From Oasisia sp. SBJ-2009 (Eukaryota; Annelida; Polychaeta; Sabellida; Siboglinidae), in the NCBI GenBank assembly GCA_964017155.1, contig OZ024862.1, forward strand, positions 1,118,501-1,182,500: 64,000 nucleotides of DNA. Reading direction: 5' to 3'. The position numbers were made by a program, and so were the translations under genes. Below are positions 1-61,800 of the stretch, piece after piece (within the stretch, counting starts at the first letter, position 1; each line of letters opens with the position of its first letter). The notes under the pieces were generated by a model. The model was not told the origin of the DNA, did not search any database, and saw only the letters and a list, made by a program, of their open reading frames with translations.

Positions 1-716
1 GTTATAGATAACAAACTGATAAAAGGATTATCTCTGGACATCAAAGTCTGATATCAAATGATATTACATTAATCTATCCTCAGCCCTCCACCCCTAACAC
101 ACGAAGGTTTGAAAACAATTGAAATGATGTTATCAGTATATTATCAGTATATTATCAGTGTCAGCCTGATGTGTAAATTATCAATGTCTGACGCCAGATG
201 AAACTGCCTTTGACCCGTCCACTAAATGAAAGTAATGTTGTCTGATATTAGACATTGACCTTCTGACATGGTCTTTAGGAGGCTGCTCATATGTAGCTGA
301 CAATCGTGTCATATTTTAATTGTGTGCTCGATCGCAAAATACCTGTTGTAGTGAGACTTAGGTTTTGCTGAATTGATCTTGTTCTTTGCAATACTTGTTG
401 TTTATTGTTGCAATTGTTGCTCAGGAGTCTGACGGGCGGCGTCTTCACTTCACTCTCCATCGTCTTTATGCACCTCAAACGTATTCTTACAAGTTGCAAG
501 CATTTCTGTGAAATGGATGCGGTTGTATTTGCTATGAAGCAGTGTTGGAGTAATGTACTATTTCAGTGGTAAACAGCCAAACAAGGTTTAGTCATATTGA
601 GGCAGTTTTGAAGATAAGCTACTGTATTTAGCAGCCTAAAGCATCATTTGTGTAATAAGATTCTGTGTGGATGTTGTTGCATAATTATATATGTATCTAA
701 TTCAATCAAGTATCCT
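1..716. other. no recognisable gene
   Basis: AT-rich unique sequence. I see no conserved coding segment, transposon end or array on either strand. Confidence 0.5.
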
Positions 717-1245
717 TGCATGCCAACTTTCTCTATGTCAGATACCCTTGTTTGTCAACATGTCCCCAAGTCAAGCTTCCTTGCTTGTCAACATGTCCCC
801 AAGTCAAGCTTCCTTGCTTGTCAACATGTCTCCAAGTCAAGCTTCCTTGCTTGTCAACATGTCCCCAAGTCAAGCTTCCTTGCTTGTCAACATGTCTCCA
901 AGTCAAGCTTCCTTGCTTGTCAACATGTCCCCAAGTCAAGTATTTTTGCTTGTCAAATTGTCCCCATGCTAAGTATCCTTGCTTGTCAACATGTCCCCAA
1001 GTCAAGCTTCCTTGCTTGTCAACATGTCTCCAAGTCAAGCTTCCTTGCTTGTCAACATGTCCCCAAGTCAAGCTTCCTTGCTTGTCAACATGTCCCCAAG
1101 TCAAGCATCCTTGTTTGTCAACATGTCCCCAATTCAAGTATCCTTGCTTGTCAACATGTCCCCAATTCAAGTGTCCTTGCTTGTCAACATGTCCCCAAGT
1201 CAAGCTTCCTTGCTTGTCAGTATATCCCCAAATCAGGTATCCTGA
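717..1245. repeat. minisatellite, 33 bp x about 15
   Basis: Units of the type CTTGCTTGTCAACATGTCCC plus CAAGTCAAGCTTC, with a few diverged copies near 950. Frames are open on both strands only because 33 is a multiple of three. Confidence 0.95.
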
Positions 1246-1607
1246 GTGATGTCACGAGTGTACTCTATAAAACACAAGTACATCTATAAAACATTGCAAA
1301 GATTGATTTGTGCTTCTTTTTCCTTAATCCTGCCAAAAAGTAAACAGTTTCACCAGAAGTACTTCAGTGAAGCGTCAGTTTGTGGCCGAGTCTTCCTGCT
1401 ACACATGTGTGGTTCTGAGGTGGGGAGACGAGGCCGTGTAAACTGTGGTGTTGAACACGTAATGTGACGAAAGTGCGTCTGTTGATCAGAGCACAGGATT
1501 GTTTCTTTGGGACGCTGTCTCCCTGCGACCTGTCATGATGTGTCACTATGTCAATGTCACCTTTTCTTTTGTGTGTTAGGTCATTAAACACAGACATGCC
1601 GCAGGAG
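1246..1607. other. no recognisable gene
   Basis: Unique sequence between two arrays; nothing recognised. Confidence 0.5.
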
Positions 1608-2468
1608 TTCTGTTGTTGTCATTGGTCACGCTGTCTTCTGTGTTGTTGTCATTGGTCACGGTGTCTTCTGTGTTGTTGTCATTGGTCACGGTGTCTTCTG
1701 TGTTGTTGTCATTGGTCACGGTGTCTTCTGTGTTGTTGTCATTGGTCACGCTGTCTTCTGTGTTGTTGTCATTGGTCACGGTGTCTTCTGTGTTGTTGTC
1801 ATTGGTCACAGTGTCTTCTGTGTTGTTGTCATTGGTCACAGTGTCTTCTGTGTTGTTGTCATTGGTCACGGTGTCTTCTGTGTTGTTGTCATTGGTCACG
1901 GTGTCTTCTGTGTTGTTGTCATTGGTCACGGTGTCTTCTGTGTTGTTGTCATTGGTCACGGTGTCTTCTGTGTTGTTGTCATTGGTCACGGTGTCTTCTG
2001 TGTTGTTGTCATTGGTCACGGTGTCTTCTGTGTTGTTGTCATTGGTCACGGTGTCTTCTGTGTTGTTGTCATTGGTCACGGTGTCTTCTGTGTTGTTGTC
2101 ATTGGTCACGCTGTCTTCTGTTTTGTTGTCATTGGTCACGGTGTCTTCTGTGTTGTTGTCATTGGTCACAGTGTCTTCTGTTTTGTTGTCATTGGTCACG
2201 GTGTCTTCTGTGTTGTTGTCATTGGTCACGGTGTCTTCTGTGTTGTTGTCATTGGTCACGGTGTCTTCTGTGTTGTTGTCATTGGTCACGGTGTCTTCTG
2301 TGTTGTTGTCATTGGTCACGGTGTCTTCTGTGTTGTTGTCATTGGTCACGGTGTCTTCTGTGTTGTTGTCATTGGTCACGGTGTCTTCTGTGTTGTTGTC
2401 ATTGGTCACGGTGTCTTCTGTTTTGTTGTCATTGGTCACGGTGTCTTCTGTGTTGTTGTCATTGGTCA
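1608..2468. repeat. minisatellite, 30 bp x about 29
   Basis: Very homogeneous units (GTTGTTGTCATTGGTCACGG plus TGTCTTCTGT). Three variable positions only. On the minus strand it would read [10 protein letters not shown] repeats, but no flanking coding context supports a protein. Confidence 0.95.
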
Positions 2469-2751
2469 GTGTCCAGCAGAGACAAAGTCAACAGAGGCAC
2501 CAGTTGTTTTACACATTTATGACATGATCACACTTGCAGGAAGCAGACATTTATTACAATGTAGAACACCATCAGAATGCAGACAGTTTACTTTTATATT
2601 ATATGTAATGCAAATGCAGATATAAAACCTCTTAAACAAAATTCAACAAACAAAACTGAATAACTTAATTGTTGTTCTGACTCACTATTTTAAGGACACC
2701 GAGTGCTCAGACAACTGAATTAACAGGTAACATTAATTTAAGATCTTCAAC

Positions 2752-3080
2752 ATGTCACATGTATGTCAGATTGTCAATGTGTGTCATGTATATATGTTGT
2801 CAATGTGTGTCATGTATATATGTTGTCAATGTGTGTCATGTATATATGTTGTCAATGTGTGTCATGTATATATGTTGTCAATGTGTGTCATATATATATA
2901 TGTTGTCAATGTGTGTCATATATATATATGTTGTCAATGTGTGTCATATATATATATGTTGTCAATGTGTGTCATGTATATATGTTGTCAATGTGTGTCA
3001 TGTATATATGTTGTCAATGTGTGTCATGTATATATGTTGTCAATGTGTGTCATGTATGTATCATGTTGTCAATGTCTTGC
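2752..3080. repeat. minisatellite, 26-28 bp x about 12
   Basis: Units TGTTGTCAATGTGTGTCATG followed by TATATA or TATATATATA; the length variants cluster centrally (2885-2960). Confidence 0.95.
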
Positions 3081-3301
3081 GTTGTGTATGTCACATAAAC
3101 CAGTATGTCGGTATGTGTCAAGTATGTCATGTTTATGTCCTATAAACCAGTATGTCGTGTACCGCTGGTATGTTACATAAACCATTATGTTAGTACATGT
3201 TCTGTACCCCGGTAGATTATAAAACAGCATTCAGTTCTGACAGTTCACAGACACATAAAGACTTCTCAGACACTGCTGCCTCCAGCATTGTTACCTGCTG
3301 A

Positions 3302-3405
3302 CACCCTGTATCTCACCTGTATCTCACCTGTATCTCACCTGTATCTCACCTGTATCTCACCTGTATCTCACCTGTATCTCACCTGTATCTCACCTGTATC
3401 TCACT
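3302..3405. repeat. 11-bp array x about 9, donor-like on the minus strand
   Basis: The unit CTGTATCTCAC reads on the minus strand as a continuous series of CAG|GTGAGATA, a near-consensus 5' splice site every 11 nt. No exon is recognised beside it. Confidence 0.95.
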
Positions 3406-4184
3406 GGTCTGATGAACCATTCATACACTCACACATCTACGACAAATACTGACAGATTCAGTTATTTTAACATGTCATGTGACAGTTCTTTAGATAGCCA
3501 AGTACTGGCAACTCATCTTTGACATTTCCTATTTCATGTCAGAAAGAACAAAATAATGATATGCAAAATAACTCGTATATTATGCATGAATAAATTATGA
3601 CCACTTGCATAAATATGTAAACTTCCATTTGAACACTTTCATTTGAACACCACTGCGCGTGCTGCATACGTGTACGACAGATGTTGACAGATTTGTCCTG
3701 TGCGCTACCGTAGTGTGACAGGTGGTCAGACACTGTCTTCCCTTCCAAAGCATAAAGCATGACATCAAAAACTTCAGACGTATTTCAGTGAAAACCTTCC
3801 ACCCACTCGTACCCAGCATTGACTTAAGGCAATTACTTGTGTTCTAACAGTGTCACTTGGACAGTTGTTGTCCCCAAAGATCCGGGGTCAGAAGTTCAGA
3901 AGCACACCACATGAAATAATCTCATCTGATCACATTCACACATTTAATATCTGTATGTATATAAAAACATTAAGCTGCATAATAGTTTCATTCAAAAATC
4001 TGGAAGTAATACTACAACTCTCCAATGATTTAGCAGCACTTTGATTATTGCTCAGCTGTTAAATATATTAATATGACGTGTCTTTTGACACTCAACACAT
4101 TGACACGGCTGACTGGGAAGTCCTGATGCTTGGCTGCCTACAGCGTCCAGTGTCACCGGTTGTATGAGATGAGACACATCAACT
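3406..4184. other. no recognisable gene; possible 3' flank of the ARHGEF10-like gene
   Basis: Unique AT-rich sequence. TTTAAT near 3942 would be ATTAAA on the minus strand, a weak candidate poly(A) signal. Not firm. Confidence 0.3.
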
Positions 4185-4893
4185 ACTGGACAACCTGGAA
4201 CTCAGACAGGACTATTGTGTGACCTAAGACTGCCTCAAATGATACTTCTGTATGACCTAAGACTCTCGGATGCAAGTGTTGTATGATCTAAGACTACCTC
4301 AGATATGGCTGTTGTTATTGTATGACCTAAGACTGCTTCGGATGAGACTGCTGTATGAACTAAGACTGTCTCAGATGTAACTTGTATGACTAAGACTGCT
4401 TCGGATGAGACTGCTGTACGAGCTAAGACTGCCTCACATGTGACTTGTATGACCTAAGACTGTCTCAGACGTAATTGTTGTATGATCTAAGACTCTCACA
4501 TTGACTTGCATGACCTAAGACTGTCTCAGACGTAATTGTTGTATGACCTAAGACTGTCTCAGATGTGACTTGTATGACCTAACACTGTCTCAGACATGAC
4601 TGTTGTATGACCTAAGGCTGTCTCACATGTGACTTGCATGACCTAAGACTGTCTCAGATGGGACTTGTATGACCTAAGGCTGTCTCACATGTGACTTGCA
4701 TGACCTAACACTGTCTCAGACGTAATTGTTGTATGACCTAAGACTGTCTCAGATGTGACTTGTATGACCTAACACTGTCTCAGACATGACTGTTGTATGA
4801 CCTAAGGCTGTCTCACATGTGACTTGCATGACCTAAGACTGTCTCAGATGGGACTTGTATGACCTAAGGCTGTCTCACATGTGACCTGCATGA
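4185..4893 (-). repeat. 3'-UTR minisatellite with 190-bp higher-order repeat, touching the stop codon
   Basis: About 30-bp units (TATGACCTAAGACTGTCTCA...) with alternating tails. A block from 4531 recurs from 4721, giving a 190-bp higher-order period. On the minus strand the stop region CATCTGAGGTCATGCAGGTC matches a unit with an internal 10-nt gap, so the array starts at the stop codon. Confidence 0.85.
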
Positions 4894-4895
4894 CC

Positions 4896-55278
<50,383 letters not shown>

Positions 55279-55337
55279 TGTCCTGTGTTGTCCTCAGTGG
55301 TCAGTGTCTGTCACTTGTCACTTGTCACGCAGCATTC

Positions 55338-56013
55338 CTGTAACCAACACATCAACACGTCAGTACTTCAGTCTGCTACATTATGGGTGGAGTGTATGTT
55401 TTTGAACACAAATAATTATTCTGGCTTAAATTGTCACGTTGATGGTTTAGTACCACAATCTAACATCATTGCAGGTATATTATGAAAATCATCCACTGTG
55501 ACAGTGGCCACACATTACAGCTGTCGATGCAAACCGGGTAAATTTTTGGGTGTCACAAATGTGCTAAGATTCCACATTTTCGGTGTTTTCATAATGCCTG
55601 TGATGACGTCGAGTCATGGACCTAATGCTCTAAGGTAAGGTACATAGGAAAATATAGTTTAATTATAATATTGAAATCTAGGTGGGTCCAGATTCACTAG
55701 ACATACCGAATCGCGTCTTGCCAGCTGAATTTGGGGAGCATTGAGCCTAAAAAGTGTTGAGCCCCTGGCTTTTGTGGGCCCTAAGCACATGACTGTAGTA
55801 ATCTGCCACTGAATTCACCAGCTTGTTTCTGTCTGAGCTACATAATCACAGTTGGACACACTAAAGCAAGATCTGATTACAAGTTTCTAGCCAGTCCACC
55901 CACTTGATATGTTGTCTAATAAAAATGTGACTTTACAACTATAATTCACTTCAACAGTAATATAATAACAAAATAGGCTCAACTGTGATATATGAAGTGG
56001 CCTATTTATGTAC

Positions 56014-56045
<32 letters not shown>

Positions 56046-58578
56046 ACCCCCCGTACGTGCAAACAAATTTATGTCTTTTTTCTTTCACTTTTTGATCAGC
56101 AAGTCGGGATACATGACTATGGCTAAATAGATTTTGTTCCATCCAATTTATCAATGTTTGCAGACCAGGATAATATTGCTAGAAAACTTGATGTCACAAT
56201 CACTGCAGCAATGCAGATGAAAGGTACTGCCAGTCTCTCGTCTCTCAGTCTCTCATAACTCTCTCTAGTCCAGAACCAGGCATGGGACATGACAAAAGAC
56301 AAGAACTTGGACGTCAGATATTGTGGAGAACACAACTAAGCAGGAAGCATACAAGACCAGGAATCTACATCTGGTGTCTGTAGAAACTGGATATATGTGT
56401 GAATGGCATCAGGTTTATACCAGCATGCTCAAACTGTACACATTACTCTCCCTGAGCATCAAGGCGTTAGATTCCTGCTCCGGAATCACATGAATGATGC
56501 CCACATCAACAAGGTGACTCCATGTTTAAAGATGTAATGCAAATGTTGTGAGTATAAATAGCAAATATAGCGCATGTATATGTATGCTCAGCTGTTGAAA
56601 TTACCAAGTTTACAAGTAGCATTTAGGTATAGAGCAAAATTTACTTGGTGTTAATTTAAAAGTGAAATCAGAATGACACAGTGTAGGTTCTAGCATGCCC
56701 CGATTTAATCAGTTGCGCAATTGTCAAACTACAGCACACGTTCACGGCGCTGACACGCCAGTCACTAGCAAGCAACAAGCTGACAGCAATGTCTTAAGTT
56801 GCATCTATCTACGTGACCTGTTTACGATTATGAGATGGATTCATTTCATGGGTTCAAGCAAAATATTTGAAGCGGAGAAAACAGGGATTCATGTCAAAGG
56901 TTGGGGGTAAGTACTATACATGGTGTCAGGCTAGTGATATAGAAAACTTATATTATATCACAATGAAACAAAAGTCAGGGTGTGTATTATAGATGGGGGC
57001 ATATTACACATGGGACTGTCTGGTACTGGGAGTGTACCCAGCTGCTGTGAGCTGGTGCATCACAGCCAGTGTGTGGGGAAGCACTGGTCTGTCTATAGCT
57101 AGACTACTAATGACATGTCTTTGGAGTGAAATTTGGACACCCTAAAGATCAATAAAAATGGGAGACATTGCTTAATGTAGGGAATGCCTCCACATTGGAA
57201 GGAATAATAATTATGATTGACACTGTATAATAACACCATAAAAGAAAGGCCAGAAAAGGACTATGGATAGGATATGTAATAACAATTGTGCTGATACAAA
57301 GGTTTCATTGCAATGCTTTGGAGTATAGTTGCAGCTTCAAAGGAAACTTTGCTTACAACCAAAATTAACCGATCTTTGAACAGGTCAAAACTTAGTGTCT
57401 CCTGCCATACACCTCATGTTACTGTTATATTATAAGGGTGCACAGTTTAAAAAAAATTGTATAGTAATCACAGATCATTTAAATGTAACGAAATTATTTT
57501 GATTATATTGCCTTAAATTGCTTCAGTGCTAATAAGCTAATAATGTTGTGCTCTCTGGCAGTAACAAAAATACTGGTACTATGCAAATCCTAATATACAC
57601 AGCAATACACGAATTCACCAAAGTAGGGCCATCCGTGCATAGGTATTGCGGCTGTATTGCCTGACTATGATGTAACGATTGAGGCGAAGCGGAAGGACAC
57701 AACGTCACAACGCAAGTCACAATTGACAGTTTAACGCGGTCTTCTTCCAATACCCGCCTAGAGCCTAGAGGCTAAGCGTAACATCATGAGGATGTAGGTG
57801 GTAAATAACCGACATGTTTTGTTTTAACGTGCAATACTGAATAACATAATTAGTGTAAATAAACAGAAATACATGCAGTCAGTCACAAGAAGAAGAAAGA
57901 ACGGTGCAGTTCACGTTACAAGTGTCAACTTACAGTCAAATACCGACCAAAAGTAGAGTGCAGAGTTTTCACGTTGTTGAGGTAGTTTGCAAGATTATTG
58001 TCGCCCCATGTGCATACCAAGAATATACCATTAGTTCGATCGCGGTTTAGAAATACGAGTGTTGCTATCACATCATCAGTGGAATCGACAATCGTCCCTT
58101 CCAGTGTTCCAGCGGTTCAAGGCAGAAGTCTACTCACTCACCCCGACATGAAACGTCCGGTTCCCGTGCTCAGTGTTGCTACCAGCACAACGTAGTTGCT
58201 CTTCGCCTCAACATGATGCTAAGTGTTTTAGTAGGTCACTTTCTTATGCGCTATCGCTGAAGCACCACGCTAACGGCTGGCAAATATTCTCGTTCAATCC
58301 ATAAAAATGTTATCGGATCGGACAGAGCATATCAGCTACCACTTTTTGATGGACAGTAGCCTCAATTATCGAAGCTCCGTGGTGTGGCGCCACCTTTCAT
58401 CGCTCTCGCTGGGGGGGACAGAGTGCGAATACTGGCTATTCGCACAACCCTGTTCTGTGAATAACCAAATTGCTTATTAGACGCGGACAGCGTCTTTGAT
58501 ATTGTATAAGTTTGACCGTACCTAGAGGCCATACCAACTAAGAAGGAACAGGGTTTCATCTCAGAGTCAGCTTGATGC
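55338..58578. other. upstream region, no recognised coding gene
   Basis: AT-rich, with a (GT)n(GC)n tract near 56019-56045. It should contain the promoter and 5' non-coding exon; see the candidate at 58142. Confidence 0.4.
58142..58300 (-). other. possible 5' non-coding exon / promoter-proximal region
   Basis: Exon 1 starts at an acceptor (55338), so a 5' exon should lie upstream. At 58142 a strong donor (CGGG|GTGAGTGAG, minus strand) ends a CpG-richer stretch. The upper limit is arbitrary. Joining it to exon 1 would give a six-codon upstream frame before the main ATG. Inference only. Confidence 0.25.
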
Positions 58579-58623
58579 TTGATGTCAACTGACTGCAAAG
58601 TCTTTGCAGTCAGTTGACATCAA
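58579..58623. repeat. perfect 45-nt palindrome (22-nt arms, 1-nt loop)
   Basis: TTGATGTCAACTGACTGCAA AG is followed, after one T, by its exact reverse complement. Isolated; no inverted-repeat transposon is evident around it. Confidence 0.95.
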
Positions 58624-58889
58624 AGAGAATGAAACACAATTCACTCGTCGGCTAATATGTATTGATGACATTCCAATTTCGAGATTGCCGTTTTATTTTA
58701 TATTAATATTGTTTCACCAATTTATGTGTAAATTTCTACGCTGATATTTGGTGATGGACTTATATAAACACTATTCCGCTTAGAAATTGTTGTGTAGGGA
58801 ACTAACGTACGTATTGCGCCCAGGGGCGTCGATCAGATTTTAAAAGTGGGGGGGACGGGGGACCAATTTATATATACATATATGTATGC

Positions 58890-58948
<59 letters not shown>

Positions 58949-58963
58949 TTTCACATGTATTAG

Positions 58964-59051
<88 letters not shown>

Positions 59052-60419
59052 CCTGAAATACACATAACTATATTTTTTAATATAAAACATAATTCATTGT
59101 TGGTCTGGTGCTAACTGTAAACTAAAAAAGCCTTTATGTTATGCTATTTATAATAGCTATGTTGGCAACATATATTTGAAGAGGGGCCATGACCCACCCC
59201 AATCACTGAACATTTGAGGGGTAGACTTTGGACCCAACACTGCTTGCCTGATTCATAGAGTGGCAAGATGCAGGCGATGGGTGAAAGTGCAACACAAATT
59301 TCATCATATGGCTAGAATAATATTATCAACAGAAGGTTGCAAACTGATAGAGCCCGGCAGCGTCTTTCATTTTTCCGGTAGTTATAAACTTTCCGATTAG
59401 CCTTTCTGCGAATGCGCGACAACTTTAAAAAATCATCAATGTGCAGTGAAATAGCAAAACATTTTTGGTATAAATGCCACAGGCTGTTCATTAATTCTCT
59501 TGTGATGATTACTGTGAAGAGTTGTCTAAAATTTAATTCATACATTAAAATATTACATTTGTTTAAATCACTATCACGGATTATGGCGCATTAACAGCAA
59601 AACATGCCTCAAAACTTGTTTGCCTCGTGTTAATTTGCAATAAATAACTTTACTGAGAGGCTATATACATCTTAACGAGCAGCACGTAGTAAATATACCA
59701 TAAATGCTTTGTTGTTTCGCTGCACAGCGACGAGTTTATATTTATCGCGCATGCGGAACGTTTATAACACCGGAACAATTTCAGCGCTACACCGCAGACC
59801 GGCATGATGATTATTTACTCAAGTAAGATCAAGTTGCGCGCTGTGGCCAGTCAAGCTATTTATCTAGTCGATTTTCTAATGGGTGGTCGGAACTTCATAT
59901 CGCGAGTTTATTGTCTAGCTAGTCCTATGTAGCGGCATTTAAGAGAGAGGAGTGTTGAGTCAGGCAATATGCCTCGCAATTTCTCTGAACTGAAAAGAGA
60001 GGGAGGACAATTCCTCCGTGGGCACAACCAAAATTAAGAAATGTTTTTTTATGACAGACACAGGCCTATAGTTTCAAGGCCCAATTAACCCCGTGCATAA
60101 ACAGCCAAACAGTCATGAATTCGACTTCACAAACTTCCCTTTAGTCTCAGTGCAAAACTAACTATTAATAGAAAGTGTCAATGAATAAATAAATTGTTAA
60201 TATTACATATGAAAAGTTTATTATATAATCTTCGAGCTCATAAAATGTCCTACATTGCAGGCTGTAATAAATAATATTGTACTTTTACGTTTTTGTGTTA
60301 TATATATTATTTTACGAATTTAAACTGACTTTATTATTGATTTTTTGTTAACTGAAAAGTGTCCTTTCCCCACTGCTATATTATCTGTTTACAAATGCCT
60401 GTGTTTCACATCACTCTTC
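58624..60419. other. unannotated AT-rich DNA with (AT)n at 58889-59049
   Basis: About 160 bp of AT dinucleotide broken by GTATATTTTCACATGTATTA. At 58820 CAGGGGCGTCG...GTGGGGGGG looks like a DNA-transposon terminus, but no partner end was found. Confidence 0.6.
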
Positions 60420-61427
60420 TGTACCATTGTTACAGTTTGCAGATGACACCACATTAGTAGGGCTGGTGTCGGATTCAGATGAGTCTGAATACCGCCATGA
60501 AGTTAGCAGCCTGGTGTCGTGGTGTGACACTAACAACCTACAACTGAATGCGTCCAAAACTCGAGAGATGATCGTAGATCTTAGAAAGAGGAAAAACCCA
60601 CTTGCTCCCATTATTGTTAACGGCGACTCTATCGAAAGGGTGGATTGTTTTAAATTTATAGGCACGATAATATCAAATGACTTAACTTGGGAAAACAACA
60701 CAGATGCTGTCGTCAAAAAGGCCCAACAAAGACTGTTCTTTCTGCGCCAACTAAAGAAGTTCGGACTGAGGAGAGAAATTCTTGTTCAGTTCTATCGTTC
60801 GGCTATTGAGAGTATTCTTACATTCTCAATATGTGTATGGTTCAGCGGCATCAGCAAGCGCCAGAAGGGTAGCCTTGACAGAGTGGTGAAAACAGCGTCC
60901 AAAATTGTCGGTAGTGAACTCACCTCTCTAATATATAGACAGATCCAAAAAAGAGCTGGCAAAATTATCTCAGACCAAACTCACCCTGCCCATCATCTGT
61001 TCGAATTATTACCGTCAGGCAAACGCTATAGATGCATCCGTACGAAATCAAATCGTTTTAGAAATAGTTTTTACCCGAGTGCCGTAGCAGCCTTTTCATG
61101 AATTAAATATAGAACGTAGGTGTACAAAGACCTTGGAAACTTGGCTGTTTTCGCCGCTTTGGCGGAATTGTTATTTTTCTGCCACTGGTTGGTGTGACTG
61201 AGCCTTACGCGTGTGGCGTGTGGGTGTACCTATTCTCAGTAGCGGATCGGTGGTGCTGAAAAGCAATCTTCTCTTCTCCTGAAATTTTAGCTTAACTTAA
61301 TAATTGTATAAATCATTTGTTAAAACAAAATTGACGCATTCAATTGTAATTGTAAATATAATTGTTAATGATATTTTAGTCCTCTTATAATGTATGTTTA
61401 CTCATTTTTATTATATTTTGGAAGATA

Positions 61428-61505
<78 letters not shown>

Positions 61506-61795
61506 ATATTAAAAATTTTTTAAGGATATTTTATACTTATTTATTTATTAACTAGTTTACACCACAATTATTGTTAAATAGATAATCTATTATTTTAATT
61601 TTGTCTTTATTTATTTATTATATATTTTTTTTCTTTTTAAAGAACAAATTATGCATATGCATATCTTATATCTATATCTTATATTTATTTGCCATAATTC
61701 ATTTTATTGTATATATAGACACTATATGAGTCAATGCCAGACTACATTCCAATTCATCATGTAATGCACGTTGAATATGGCAATAAAGCTTTATT
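60420..61795 (+). mobile_element. 5'-truncated LINE (L2/CR1/Rex1-like), 3' end
   Basis: The frame to 61101 encodes about 224 residues starting at the catalytic LQFADDTTLVG box, then LVSWCDTNNLQLNASKT, RLFFLRQLKKFGLR and SGKRYRCIRTKSNRFRNSFY, the usual C-terminus. The endonuclease and early RT are missing. The 3' UTR includes (AT)n at 61433-61501 and ends with AATAAAGCTTTATTATTA. Confidence 0.85.
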
Positions 61796-61800
61796 ATTAG

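Noticed and set aside
1576..2522. Possible repetitive proteins ([10 protein letters not shown] on minus, [10 protein letters not shown] on plus)
   Set aside because: 30-bp unit; substitutions show no synonymous bias I can see, and there is no coding context.
58820..58860. CAGGGGCGTCG...GGGGGGG as a DNA transposon end
   Set aside because: No matching inverted end or target duplication found; kept only as a note.
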